This document shows, piece by piece, positions 17,127-26,569 of a DNA stretch of 64,000 nucleotides. Position 1 is the first letter of the stretch, and the number at the start of each line of letters is the position of its first letter. Source of the DNA: Mycobacterium sp. SM1 (GTDB lineage: Bacteria; Actinomycetota; Actinomycetes; Mycobacteriales; Mycobacteriaceae). The position numbers and the translations under genes are program-made. The notes below the pieces were generated by a model, which saw only the letters and a program-made list of their open reading frames with translations, was not told the DNA's origin and ran no database searches. The stretch lies in contig NZ_JAFLNH010000005.1 in the NCBI RefSeq assembly GCF_018361265.1, positions 1-64,000 on the forward strand, written 5' to 3'.

Positions 17127-17306
17127 TTAAAGACGGTAGCTGCTGCGCTGCTGCCACCACGGGTTCAATTCGATGAGTTCCCAGCCGCGCGGCGACCAGT
17201 GCAAGCCCCGCCCGGCCGGCACGCCGGTGATGTCGGCGACGGACAGCACCGGCTGCCGCGAGGTGTGGTAGGTGAGGCCCGCTGGGTGGAGGTGGTGATC
17301 GGACCG
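17127..17306 (-). pseudogene. C-terminal fragment, coupling-protein-like
   Basis: Frame ends at 17127 and reads TSRQPVLSVADITGVPAGRG then ELIELNPWWQQRS, resembling the C-terminus of VirD4/TraG-type coupling proteins. The rest has been lost at the IS607 boundary at 17307. Weak evidence, from pattern memory. Confidence 0.35.
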
Positions 17307-19010
17307 TTACAAACGTAGTTGGTCGTTGTTGGCCAACTGTGCCGGGGTAACGGTTGCCCGGCCCGGTAGTCGCGTTCTTGCCCGGTTGGGTGCGCGGGAT
17401 TTTGTTCCCCGTGTCCCTGGCCGGCGGCGGCTACTGGTGTTCGCCTGGTGGCTGTTGGGTTCGGCCTGGTCGGTAGCTCTCACCGCGCGTTCCTCTGGTC
17501 GCGTCGGTGTCACACCTTTCCGTCGCCGGGCCCTAAAGCCTTGGGCGCGACGCCCGATCACGGTGGCTGCTGCCTGGTGTCGGGTGACGTTGGGGTAGGG
17601 GCGCTGCCAGTGTTGGGCGCCCCAAATGCTGCTGTAGGCGGGGTTGACCGCCAGTAGTTGGATGCCGGCGACCGCGGCCATGCTGGCGAGCCGGTTGCGG
17701 AACACCGCGGTCGGCATGCCGGATACGGCGCGGCGGAACCGTTTCCCGCGTGCGCCGCGGCCCATAGTTTCCCGGCCGGTGGCCCGCGCGTCGGCGAAGT
17801 CGAGGTCCTCCACCGCGATCGTCGCAACACCGTGGCGGCGCGTGTACTTGATCAGTGCGGTGATGGCGTGGCGGACCTGGGCGTCACGCCGCGACGCCGA
17901 CCCGGTGAGGTCGATGTCGATCCGCCTGGGCGCACCCACGGGGTTGCCGTGGGCGTCCAGCCGGCGCACCGCCAGGTGCCCATCGTTGAGATCCACTCCC
18001 ACCACCGGGCCTTCGGCGTACACATCGTCGCCGACAGCGCAATTGTCGCGGCCTACCCAGTACGGCACAGACGGGATCGCCCAGGAAGCGGTCAGATACA
18101 CCCCAGCCCTGCCGGGTTTGCGGCTGATCGCGTAGGACACCGAGTTAGCGCCGATGATCCGCTGGACCCATTCACCGCCGCGGTGCGCGAACACCGCGCG
18201 GCCGGAGAGGACGTAACGGCCTCGTGGGGCGTTCGCGAAGTGTTCCAACGGTTTGGGCAACCGAATACTGACCTGCCCGGCCGGGGTCACTGTGATCGTG
18301 AGATTCCCGAACGGTTCATCGGGCGAGCCGTTCGCCCCGATTCGCCACCGGGATGCCTCCCACCGCCGGCGCCACTGAGCCTCGGTCAGACCGGCCTTGT
18401 CCAGGTGATGGCGCGTCGCAGCCAGGCGTTTACCGCCCTCCACCACATGCACCACACCGGCGGCCTGATCCCGTTGCGCCCGGGCCAGCTCGCCCCGTAG
18501 ATGCCGCAGCCGACGTTGCTTCTAGAAACGTTCAGCTTGGTTGGCATACCCTCTGGCGGCCTTGGCTTTTCGGCGGGCCTTACGCTCAGCGACGGACAGC
18601 ATGTCCGCGGTCGGCGCCGCTAGACGCGCCTCGATGGTGGCGATCGCCGCCCGTAACCCCGCCCCATGGCGGTACTGGGCATCGCGGGCCCGGCGGACCC
18701 GAGCATCATTGGCGGCGATGATCGCATTAGCCCACCGCGCCGACGACGCCGCAGTCAACCCTTTCTTGCGGGTATTCAACCGATCCCGACGCAGCTGTCG
18801 CCGCTCATCGGCGTCGCGTCCCGCGCCGACCGGACCGGGCCGGGACACCACGGCGAGATCAGCGCGACGCAACCGGCCTAGATGCTCGGCAACCAAGTCG
18901 AGCACGCGCTCGTCCTCGCCGGTGATCCGCAATCGGGTGCTAGTCGCCACCCCGGACGGTCCCGCCACCGGTTTGACTCCACGCCAGGCCCGCAGCTTGT
19001 CGGCCGTCAT
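17307..19010 (-). pseudogene. tnpB: IS607-type tnpB with amber stop
   Basis: One frame throughout, interrupted by a single TAG at 18522-18524. Same subfamily as 743-2359: GVDLNDGHLAVRRL, AVEDLDFADAR, NPAYSSIWGAQHW and RHQAAATVIGRRAQG, again without a CxxC zinc finger and with His/Gln at the last acidic site. Restoring Gln or Trp would give about 567 residues. The start ATG overlaps the end of tnpA (ATGA). Confidence 0.8.
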
Positions 19011-19649
19011 GCGGCATCACCGCTAGTGGTCTCGGCGCTCACCGCTGCGCGTAATCGTTTCGCTTTGGCTGAGCGCTGCCCGTAGAGGCGGCCTGCGAAG
19101 CTGGTCACGATCGCGATCATGTCGCGCACCAGTTCCGACTGCGCCGAATCGTCCTAGACGGCAAGGCCGCTGTAAGTCACACTCACCCCGTGTCCGGCCA
19201 GCAAGTGCTCGGATCACCCCGACCCCGAAGCGTGCCAGGCGATCCGGGTGCTCGACCAGCAGCACGGTCACCGCGGGTTTCATGCACTCGGCCAGCGCTT
19301 TACGCAGCCCAGCCCGGCGGTCGGACAGCCCCGAGGCGACGTCGGTGAACACCACCAGATCCGCCCCGCCGAACTCCTTGAGCCCAGCCACCTGCCGGTC
19401 GAGATCGCCTTCGACCTGCTGGCGCCGCGACGACACCCTCGCATACCCCACCATCCGCCCACCATCAGCGGGCGGTTTATGGCCGATCGCATCCAGATCG
19501 GCGATCCGGAAGATCCGCCGACCACCAGCACTGCGCGCATCCGGCAGCCGGCCTTCTTGCGTGTAGCGGCGCAACGTCCGCGTCGACACCCCCAACCGGT
19601 AGGCCGCCGCGGTCGCCGACACATAATCATCAGGGCCACGATGAGCCAT
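19007..19649 (-). pseudogene. tnpA: IS607-type serine recombinase, frameshifted
   Basis: N-terminal MerR-like HTH (YRLGVSTRTLRRYTQEGRLP), then YARVSSRRQQVEGDLDRQ and LLVEHPDRLARFGVGVI. One extra T near 19208 shifts the frame; corrected, it continues AGHGVSVTYSGLAV, meets a TAG at 19154-19156, and ends with ELVRDMIAIVTSF and LYGQRSAKAKRL. Two lesions, so dead, like its tnpB. Confidence 0.8.
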
Positions 19650-19650
19650 G

Positions 19651-20022
19651 TCACCAATGCCTCATCAGGTCTTCGACCGGAAAAGGCAATTCGAGGCCAT
19701 CTTCGGCCAGCATCGCCCGCACATCCGCTGCGGTGACGTTCTCGCCGTCCTTGATCGCGTAGAACACCGCCTGTTCGAGGTGCTGCACGAATTCTGGGCG
19801 CTGCCCACACCAACGCTGCACACGTCGTTTCGCCGCGGCGCGCTCGCGCTTCTTCTTCGCCGACATCGACTTAAAGGCGTGTGCGCGGTGCGCGTTTTGC
19901 GCGGTCTTATATCCGTAGCCCTGAGCATCATCGAGCACCTCACCGGTCGCCTCGTCGACGACGACATACCGCTTGTCATAGCTGCTGGACAGCGAGGCGC
20001 TGACGACAACCTTCGCGCTCAT
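19651..20022 (-). CDS. Hypothetical basic protein, 123 aa
   Basis: ATG 20022 follows GGAGGAAAT. Two parts: a beta-rich N-terminus (YDKRYVVVDEATGEVLDDAQG) and a basic helical centre (KKKRERAAAKRRVQRWCG) with an acidic tail. No domain recognised. Ends two bases before the IS607 recombinase start. Confidence 0.55.
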   Translation of the reverse strand: MSAKVVVSASLSSSYDKRYVVVDEATGEVLDDAQGYGYKTAQNAHRAHAFKSMSAKKKRERAAAKRRVQRWCGQRPEFVQHLEQAVFYAIKDGENVTAADVRAMLAEDGLELPFPVEDLMRHW

Positions 20023-20504
20023 CGCATTTCCTCCAACACGCATCGAACGCACCACCACCATGGCCAATAATGACCAACAAAACCATCCGAACCCGGACCG
20101 GCGAGAGTCCAGCAGTCACATACTCTCAAACAAGTCCGACAACAACCGGCCGACCGCTACCGGCCAACAAAATCACCAACTGTTCTCAACCCGACGGCAC
20201 CCTGTTCAAAGCCGCCGAGCTGATGTGCATGTCGCACTATTACACCATCACCGAGGCACGCCAGGCCCTGCAGCGGCGCGCCGGTGACGGGTGGGGTGGT
20301 GGTGGGCGACAGCTCGACCAACCGACTCGCCGTCCTGCACCACGAACCGACGGCACTCGGGCGCAGCCCCCGGTAGCAGAGTCTCGCCCACGGCCACACC
20401 TGCGCCCCGCCGCGACGCCGTCAGCCGCCAGCTAGCCCACCAAGCCATCCAGGACACCCCGGTGCCGGGTGGGGCGTTTCGGCCCACCCTTAAGCCGGTT
20501 GTGG
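20023..20504. other. Gap without a convincing gene
   Basis: Several GC-rich frames exist on both strands but none has a good start, binding site or recognisable motif. Probably degraded coding sequence. Confidence 0.35.
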
Positions 20505-20903
20505 CTACAGCGCCGCGAGTACAGCTTGCGCGTGCGCTGCTTGGGGGTCGTCGCTGGCGGCGTTGAGCAGCGGCGCAGTGGCCGGGTCGGTCAGGATGGT
20601 CAGGTGTGCCCGGTGCCGGGTCAGGGTCACGCACATACGACCGGCGTCGAGAGCGAACGATTCGGCGGAGCGGTAACCCGCCATCGGGTGCAGCGCGACC
20701 ACAGCAGGTCGCTCCATGCCTTGCAGCGCGTTGACTGTGCCGACCAAAACACCGGGCATGTCGGCCAGTAGTGCCCGCACAGCCCCGGCTTGGGCGACGT
20801 GGGGAACCACGACGACTGCGCGCGCCGTCTCAAACCGTCGCCGCAGATACTCCTGCCGCGACAATCCGCGCGCCGCCGCAGACGCATCGATGTGCGCCAC
20901 CAA
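20505..20903 (-). CDS. Chimera: RHH-like N-terminus fused to a helicase C-terminal fragment, 132 aa
   Basis: Residues 1-24 (VAHIDASAAARGLSRQEYLR) look like a ribbon-helix-helix antitoxin segment. Residues 30-132 match the C-terminal motor segment of a superfamily 1 helicase: VVVPHVAQAGAVRALL, GTVNALQGMERPAVV and FALDAGRMCVTLTRHRAHLTIL (motif VI region). The Walker A half is missing. It is best read as a deletion fusion; the protein cannot be a working helicase. Confidence 0.55.
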   Translation of the reverse strand: MVAHIDASAAARGLSRQEYLRRRFETARAVVVVPHVAQAGAVRALLADMPGVLVGTVNALQGMERPAVVALHPMAGYRSAESFALDAGRMCVTLTRHRAHLTILTDPATAPLLNAASDDPQAAHAQAVLAAL

Positions 20904-20908
20904 TCACG

Positions 20909-21334
20909 TCAACGGTCGTCGGCTTGTTGTCGTTGTCGTTGGCGTATTTTTCGACGGTGAGCCATGGAGCGCATCATTTGGTCCGGAACTCTGGCGGAGG
21001 GATGCAGACGAATCACGGTTACCGTGTGGCCACCTTCGACCCACGTGTGGGTGCCCTGCACCTGTTCGATCAGCGGCGCGAGTTCTCGCGCGCGTCGCTC
21101 CGTTTCTATTTCCTTGTCGCCCGCGATGGCGCCAAAGTCGTGGAGTGCCCGCACGAGCCATCTAGCGGTCGTGTCGGCGTGTGCCCATTCCTCGGCCGGC
21201 GTGTAATACCCGCCGATGTATCCCGGCCCCTCGATTTCGAACGTCCACATCGACTCAATCGAATCCATCTGGTTCATGCGGCGCGGAAACGCCGCTTCTC
21301 CTTTCGGTGCGTTCATTGATATGTGTGCGGGCAT
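20909..21334 (-). CDS. Hypothetical protein, 141 aa
   Basis: Starts MPAHISMNAPKGEAAF with inner Met alternatives at 21316 and further on. Contains WTFEIEGPGYIGGYYTPAEEW, KEIETERRARELAPLIEQV and a Gln/Arg-rich basic tail. Not recognised. Six bases separate it from the helicase fusion. Confidence 0.5.
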   Translation of the reverse strand: MPAHISMNAPKGEAAFPRRMNQMDSIESMWTFEIEGPGYIGGYYTPAEEWAHADTTARWLVRALHDFGAIAGDKEIETERRARELAPLIEQVQGTHTWVEGGHTVTVIRLHPSARVPDQMMRSMAHRRKIRQRQRQQADDR

Positions 21335-21372
21335 GTCGCTGCGCCCCGTGAGCGCCGCGATACCTGTCGATC

Positions 21373-21643
21373 ATAGGGGACGTAGCGCGGCGGACCCCGG
21401 GCTTTAGCCCTGGGGGTGAGCGCGTCAAAGCGCGTGTTCCTGGCGTGTCGTCGCGTTAGATAGGCGCAACCTGTCTACTGTTGTCGGGTATGGGTGTTAC
21501 GTTGCGGACGAACGCGAATATCGCGTTTCAGTGCGCGTATCACGTTGTGTGGTGCCCGAAGTACCGGCGCGCCGAGTTATCGGCGGGCGTATGGAGGAGC
21601 GGCTTAAGGAGATCATCGCTGAGGTGATCACCGAGAAGGCCCG
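21373..21643 (+). mobile_element. Solo left end and tnpA 5' relic of the 50.6-kb IS200/IS605 element
   Basis: Nearly identical to 50622-50910: left-end hairpin GGACCCCGGGCTTTAGCCCT and then the first 50 codons of tnpA, ending abruptly at ACCGAGAAG. A GC insertion (CGGCGCGCCGAG versus CGGCGCCGAG) also breaks the frame. The 3' part is gone. Confidence 0.8.
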
Positions 21644-21884
21644 GTGAGCAGCTGGCCTTCGATAAAACCGGTCACCACAGCCCCGCGGCCGTGCCCACCC
21701 CTAATTACGCCATCACCCAACAGCTTCCAACCCCCATCAGCGCATCCCAACAGCGCAGCCACCACCGCCCCGGCCACCGAAAACAAGATCATCACAGCCC
21801 GGCTGAAAAATCAGGGTCAGAGCGCACAAAATTACCTCGGCGGCTATCCCAGCAATCTGCCGCGGCCACGACCCATCCCTGCCT

Positions 21885-22133
21885 TCATTCGGGCGACAGC
21901 GTCATCGAGTTCGACGTCAACCAGGGGCCGCATCGCATGATCTTCAGCGAGCGGACCGGGTTCCAAACCAGCCGCCACTCACCAGATACCGCGTGCCCCA
22001 CGAACCGCTCGTTCAGGGTACGAACAACTTGCCGAGCAAGTAGCTCGATATCCCGGCGGGCACAAAGGAACCCAATAGCCGTGTCGCTGTCCGACGGGCC
22101 TGGGGCTGAGCCGCGGTCGGGCTCGTGAATCAC
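21885..22133 (-). CDS. Hypothetical protein or fragment, 82 aa
   Basis: GTG start overlaps the stop of the ESX-substrate relic (GTGA), suggesting it was cotranslated with it. LCARRDIELLARQVVRTLNERF may be a helical segment. The flanking 21644-21884 contains a stray copy of the ESX-protein motif GNFVRSD, so this whole stretch may be recombined ESX-substrate sequence. Confidence 0.4.
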   Translation of the reverse strand: MIHEPDRGSAPGPSDSDTAIGFLCARRDIELLARQVVRTLNERFVGHAVSGEWRLVWNPVRSLKIMRCGPWLTSNSMTLSPE

Positions 22134-23255
22134 TTTACGCCTCTCGTACCGTCATCGCCGTAGCCGTCTTCGTCGGGGTAGTCGCCGGCGGGCTCGGCGC
22201 CGCTGCCCGCGCCGGTCAATGCGCCGACCACGGTCGGCACCATCTGCGGTGCCCCGGTCAGCATCGACGTCGACTCGGCGTCGATGGCTGGGAATTTCTC
22301 GAGGGTGTCGCCTTATTCGCCAGCGCGGTCGCCATGCATGTCGTTGGCGTCGGCGGTGTTGGCCGGGTCGCCACTGTTCGTGGCGGCGACCAAGGCGTTG
22401 TAGAGGCCGTCGATCGACGACCTGGCCGGAGCAGGCGCGTCAGCCACACGACCCGGCCGCCGGGTGTGTTTCAGGTGGTAGCAGCGGTGACCTAGGCTGA
22501 GCCGGTTCAGGAAGTAAATCGTCGTGCCACATGTAGATACCGGATCCCGGCAGCCACTCGCGGTATCCGTACGGCGCAAGCGCATGTGAGCCAGGCGGAA
22601 TGATGACCGCACCAGGGAAATCGGACTTCGGTGCCCACGCACCAGTGCCAGGACCTAACTCGATATACGGCACTCGATTGCCGTTCGCGTCGTAGGTCGG
22701 TGCCGGCCCAAGGCCCCCAGGTTCTTGGATCTTCAAGCCAGGAAGCTCATCAGAGCGCACAAAATTACCTGATCTTGGACCGATTTCAACCCATTTTGGG
22801 CCATCGGGCGGATTCGCTGGCCCAAGCCCGCCCGGACCGGCGATATAGGGCATGTGCCGCTTATCACCAGGCTTCCAGTTATGTGAATCCAGTGGCACCG
22901 CCGCATCAACGTCCTTGTTACCACCAGGGACGCGGGGCTGATCATCGGGCCAGTCAATAGATTTTGCGCGCTGTGCCGCCTGCGCGTCTTCGCCGGTATA
23001 GGCAGCGGCGTGTTCGGTAAACCGCTGCGCGTAGCTATTGAAGTCCATGACTTTCGCCATCAGCGGACCATCGGCGTTGGCCAGCCCCGCGGCAATACCA
23101 ACCGCGGTGGGATAGCCTATAAGGCCGTGGGTATCAGCGATGCGTTGCACCTCGACAACCGCCTGGGGCGAGATCAGGGCAGCACGGGCCGCCAGCTCGG
23201 TGTAGGCGTCAGCGACACGCAATAAATCAGCCGGATTCACATTCAACTCTGCCAT
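22130..23255 (-). pseudogene. EspC-like ESX (type VII) substrate, degenerate 3' half
   Basis: ATG 23255 follows GGAAGGT. The N-terminal 90 residues form the helical hairpin of EspC/EspF-type ESX proteins (ELNVNPADLLRVADAYTELA, GLIGYPTAVGIAAGLANADG). Then come Gly/Pro repeats with WVEIGPRSGNFVRSDELPG and YIELGPGTGAWAPKSDFPG. The frame opens to 22440; the expected continuation (RSSIDGLYNALVAATNSGD, LEKFPAIDAESTSMLTGAP) lies in another frame with a TAA at 22313-22315. At least one frameshift and one stop therefore remove the C-terminal half. Confidence 0.65.
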
Positions 23256-23462
23256 CGACTACCTTCCTAGCGCCGACATAGATGCACTATATGACCAGAA
23301 AGTGACACGGGAAGACAGATGAGCGGATTGACGCCTCTCCCGCTGGGAGCCTCGCTCCAACGCGCGGAGGACGTCAACTAACTGCCGACCATAAGACCTG
23401 GCTCAGCCCGGCTGGTGGCTGTTAAGCACGGAAGGGAACCGGCCCCGCCAGGACGTGGACCG

Positions 23463-23918
23463 CTAGGCCCTTGCTGTAGCGGCCGAAGCTTCGGAACCCC
23501 CACGTGCGGTTGGCTTTGGTTGACTGCCGGCGGCCCCCGATGTTAATAGCTGCTGGGCTCGCTGGTACGATATGTTGAGAACTTTTCCGATATCACGCAC
23601 GGTTAACCCCAGCGTTTTGAGTTCTTTTGCCGCAGCGCGGTATTCACACGCTGCCATAGATTGGGCGCGAGCTGCTTCACCACGCCGCCTGGCGGCTTCG
23701 TCAAGGTGTTGACGCACCTGCGCTGGCAGCTGAATATCTACAGCCACATCGAACGAGTCCAGGGGCGCTTGCAACCACACTGCGATCAGGTCACGGGCCA
23801 TCAACTCGATTTCGCTAAGGGTGCGCGCCTGAGTCCACTGATCAATCTCCGGGATATGGACGAGCCAGAACCGGTCACCACGGGTTGCAACCGCGTGGTA
23901 GGTCTTCATCGCCACCAT
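23463..23918 (-). CDS. hicB: HicB-like antitoxin with HTH, 151 aa
   Basis: N-terminal partial RNase-H-like fold (YHAVATRGDRFWLVHIPEID, SEIELMARDLIAVWL), then a helical region and a DNA-binding HTH near 112-128 (TVRDIGKVLNISYQRAQQLL). Reading overlaps hicA by 13 bases, as in known hicAB pairs. It would neutralise HicA and repress the operon. A close paralog has been disrupted at 12495-14092. Confidence 0.8.
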   Translation of the reverse strand: MVAMKTYHAVATRGDRFWLVHIPEIDQWTQARTLSEIELMARDLIAVWLQAPLDSFDVAVDIQLPAQVRQHLDEAARRRGEAARAQSMAACEYRAAAKELKTLGLTVRDIGKVLNISYQRAQQLLTSGAAGSQPKPTARGGSEASAATARA

Positions 23919-24121
23919 CCTTTACCAAGTTTGGGTTCGCACTGTTTGTAGATTTTTATGGCCAGATAGCCATCGACGACGGGGTGACGCGCGATGGGGA
24001 TCATTAGCCCATCGAGGTTGTAGATGGTGTGGTTTGCGCCCTCACGTTGAATTTCAAGGCGCAGACCGGCCTTCTTCGCCCCCTTGGTGATTTTGTCGAT
24101 GACCTCTGTCCGTTTAGGCAT
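23906..24121 (-). CDS. hicA: HicA-like mRNA interferase toxin, 71 aa
   Basis: Small double-stranded-RNA-binding fold with the key His in GANHTIYNLDG, preceded by KGAKKAGLRLEIQRE and followed by PIARHPVVDGYLAIKIYK. Length fits HicA. Leaderless: the ATG is six bases from the -10 box. It is first in the operon, as usual for hicAB. Confidence 0.8.
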   Translation of the reverse strand: MPKRTEVIDKITKGAKKAGLRLEIQREGANHTIYNLDGLMIPIARHPVVDGYLAIKIYKQCEPKLGKGWWR

Positions 24122-24127
24122 ACTAGC

Positions 24128-24157
24128 AGTCTATCCCGCAATAGACAAATATGTCAA
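24128..24157 (-). promoter_or_regulatory. hicAB promoter and operator
   Basis: Minus strand: TTGACA (24157-24152), 18-base spacer, TAGACT (24133-24128). The inverted repeat GTCTAT-N6-ATAGAC (24129-24146) lies over the -10 box and spacer, a natural site for HicB autorepression. Confidence 0.65.
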
Positions 24158-24207
24158 GGCGACCCTAGACATCTTGTCGTCGTGACGCTGCCGCTGCAGC
24201 TTCACCG

Positions 24208-24298
24208 AACCTTCTTGGCCGTTTACGGCCGGCAGGAAGCCCATCCAGTCGGTCGGCCCGCGTAGCGGGTCGGTTTAGTCGGGCCGATTCTGCTGTTC
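24208..24298 (+). ncRNA. Structured RNA-like element, copy C
   Basis: Shares CACCGAACCTTCTT and the stretch from GGCCGTTTACGGCC to CTGCTGTTCGAT with copy D (48961-49070). Stem GGCC-GTTTAC-GGCC is kept. The second stem is CGGCCCGC/GCGGGTCG, with a G-U wobble where D has G-C. Twelve bases of the first arm are deleted here. It is joined directly to the tnpA relic. Confidence 0.5.
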
Positions 24299-24535
24299 GA
24301 TGTGGAGCATCGGGGTCGGTTCTGCCGGTTCGGCTCGGAGTACGTCGAAGCCGCTCTTGGTGCCTAGGGCCGTGAGCTGGTGGTCTATTCGGCTGAAGTC
24401 GATGACGACCCGGTGGGCGATATGAGCGAGATCCTCACCAGTATGTGCGCTCGGTTGTATGGCAAACGCGCTGCGCCGAACGGGGCCAAGCGCGCGCTGG
24501 CGGCCGCGGTGTCCGACGAGGTGGAGGTGGCCTGA
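24299..24535 (+). pseudogene. IS607-type tnpA 3' relic
   Basis: Reads VEHRGRFCRFGSEYVEAALGA, stop, GRELVVYSAEVDDDPVGDM then LTSMCARLYGKRAAPNGAKRAL, the C-terminal half of an IS607 recombinase. The 5' half has been replaced by the structured element and a TAG is present. Confidence 0.7.
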
Positions 24536-24536
24536 G

Positions 24537-25217
24537 ATGCCGCGTTTCGAGGTGCCCGACGGCTGGTGTGTGCAGGCATTCTGTTTCACCCTGGACCCGA
24601 ACGGGGGCCAGGCCCGCGCGCTGGCGCGGCATTTCAGTGCCCGCCCAAGGCATACAACTGGGCCGCCGCCACGCTGAAAGCCGATATCCGGGCCTGGCAC
24701 GCCACCGGTGTCAAGACCGCGAGGCCCTCGCTGCCGGTGCTGCGCAAACGCTGGAATCAGGTCAAAGACGAGGTGTGCGTCAACGCCGAGACGGGCCAGC
24801 CGTGGTGGAGTGAGTGCTCCAAAGAGGCCTACGCGGGCGGGATCGCCGCCGCGGTGGACGCCTACTGGAACTGGCAGAGACTCCTGATCGGGCAAACGCG
24901 AGGGCAAGCCGATGGGCTTCCCCCGGTTGAAGAAGAAAAGACGCGACGCCGAGCGGGTGACGTTCACCACCGAGGTGATGCGCGTGCGGGTGCTGGTGCA
25001 GCGGCCGATTCAGCCCGGCGTGGCGCTGCCCGAGTCGCGGGTCGGTGTCGACGTCGGGGTGCGCCGGCTGGCGACCGTGGCCACCGCCGGCGGCGGCGTG
25101 ATCGAACAGGTGGCTAACCCGCGCCCGCGTGGCGCCGCGCTGCGCGAGCTACGCCACGTGTGCCGGGCACGGTCGCGCTGCACGAAAGGCTCACGGCGCT
25201 ACCGTGAGCGTGAGGTG
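24537..25217 (+). pseudogene. IS607-type tnpB relic, frameshifted and truncated
   Basis: Starts MPRFEVPDGWCVQAFCFTLD, shifts frame near 24640, continues AYNWAAATLKADIRAWHATG and RKRWNQVKDEVCVNAETGQP, and shifts again near 24900 to GFPRLKKKRRDAERVTFTTE, then GVDVGVRRLATV (first RuvC Asp). Cut by the IS3 element at 25225. A possible tail of the same gene follows the IS at 26444-26573. Confidence 0.75.
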
Positions 25218-25289
25218 AGCCCGTTGTAGTGGTCCAGTCGTTGTGCGACTCTGATGCCCGTGGTTCGGGCAGGAAGAATCGACAACGAC

Positions 25290-25577
25290 ATGACAGCAAA
25301 CAAGCGTCGGCGGCACACGCCGGATCAGATCATCCGCAAGCTCGCCGAGGGCAACAAGCTCCTCGGGGCAGGCCAGGAACTCAGCGAGGTGTGCCGGCAC
25401 CTGCAGATCGCCGAGTCGACGTGGCATCGCTGGGTTGCCCAGTACGGGGGCATGAAAGCCAGCGACGCCAAACGCCTCAAAGAGCTCGAGGCCGAGAATG
25501 CCCGGCTCAAGAAGATGGTCGCCAACCAGGCCCTCGACATCGACATGCTCAAGGAGATTTCGGCGGGAAACTTCTAA
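25290..25577 (+). CDS. IS3-family OrfA, 95 aa
   Basis: HTH domain (RRHTPDQIIRKLAEGNKLL, VCRHLQIAESTWHRW) followed by a leucine-zipper-like coiled coil (RLKELEAENARLKKMVANQ). ATG 25290 after AGGAAG. The end of the frame contains the heptamer GGGAAAC (25565-25571, phase G GGA AAC), ideal for -1 frameshifting into OrfB. Confidence 0.88.
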   Translation: MTANKRRRHTPDQIIRKLAEGNKLLGAGQELSEVCRHLQIAESTWHRWVAQYGGMKASDAKRLKELEAENARLKKMVANQALDIDMLKEISAGNF

Positions 25578-26428
25578 CCCCGAACCGCAAGCGCAGCGCT
25601 GTGACGATGCTGCGCGAGCGGTTCGGGGTCTCTGAACGCCGAGCCTGCACGGTGGTGGGTATCCACCGCTCCACGATGCGCCTGCAACCGGCGCCGATCC
25701 CCGATGAGGAAGCCGAGCTGGGTGCCTGGCTGCGCAAGTTCTCCACCGACCGGCCACGCTGGGGCTGGCGGCGGGCCGCCAAGATGGCCCGGCGCGCCGG
25801 CTGGACGGCCAACAACAAACGGATCCGCCGACTGTGGCGCGAGGAAGGGCTGCGGGTTGTGCAGCGCCGCAAGAAGAAGCGGCTGACCGGCATCGGTGTC
25901 GCCGTGGGCGCGATGTCACCGATCCGTCCGAACGTGATCTGGGCGATGGACTTCCAGTTCGACACCACTGCCGACGGGCGCACCTTGAAGATGCTCAACG
26001 TGATCGACGAATTCACCCGCGAAGCCCTCGCAATCGAGGTTGACCGCGCTATCGACGCCGACGGCGTCGTCGACGTCTTGGACCGCTTGGCCTTACAGCG
26101 AGGAGCACCGTGCTACGTGCGCTTCGACAACGGGCCCGAGTTCATCGCCCACGCTGTCAACGACTGGTGCCGATTCAACGGCACCGGTTCGCTGTTCATC
26201 GATCCCGGCTCGCCGTGGCAGAACGCCTGGATCGAATCGTTCAACGGCCGGCTCCGCGATGAGTTGCTCAACTCCTGGCGCTTCGACTCGCTGCTGGAAG
26301 CCCGCGTGATCATTGAAGACTGGCGACGCGACTACAACGCCAACAGGCCCCATTCCGCCCACGGCGAACTCACCCCAGCCGAGTTTGCCCTACAATGGAC
26401 CACGACTCACCAACCCCAAGCCGCATAA
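25565..26428 (+). CDS. IS3-family OrfB integrase, expressed by -1 frameshift
   Basis: DDE catalytic domain: N-terminal wing ERFGVSERRACTVVGIHRST, first Asp in WAMDFQFD, second in VRFDNGPEF, Glu in NAWIESFNGRLRDELL, and the C-terminal YNANRPHSAHGELTPAEFA. The frame is -1 to OrfA. A GTG at 25601 could give a separate product, but the slippery heptamer argues for an OrfAB fusion of about 379 residues. Intact. Confidence 0.88.
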   Translation, partial: GKLLTPNRKRSAVTMLRERFGVSERRACTVVGIHRSTMRLQPAPIPDEEAELGAWLRKFSTDRPRWGWRRAAKMARRAGWTANNKRIRRLWREEGLRVVQRRKKKRLTGIGVAVGAMSPIRPNVIWAMDFQFDTTADGRTLKMLNVIDEFTREALAIEVDRAIDADGVVDVLDRLALQRGAPCYVRFDNGPEFIAHAVNDWCRFNGTGSLFIDPGSPWQNAWIESFNGRLRDELLNSWRFDSLLEARVIIEDWRRDYNANRPHSAHGELTPAEFALQWTTTHQPQAA

Positions 26429-26569
26429 CGGCTGGACCATCAAACGGGTCCCCCTCAAGCGCACCGCTGAAGGCCGGGAAGGCCCGCGCAATGAGGCTAA
26501 AACCAAAGTCGCACCCGCGACAAAGGAACTTCGCAAGGAGTGCGCCAGAAATGAGACTCACAAACGCGG

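Larger units (their letters stand above)
25225..26443 (+). mobile_element. IS3-family insertion sequence
   Basis: About 1.22 kb with imperfect terminal inverted repeats (TGTAGTGGTCCAG at the left; complement of CTGGACCATCAAA at the right), two overlapping frames and a slippery site. No clear target duplication is seen, which suggests a later deletion at one flank. Confidence 0.8.
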
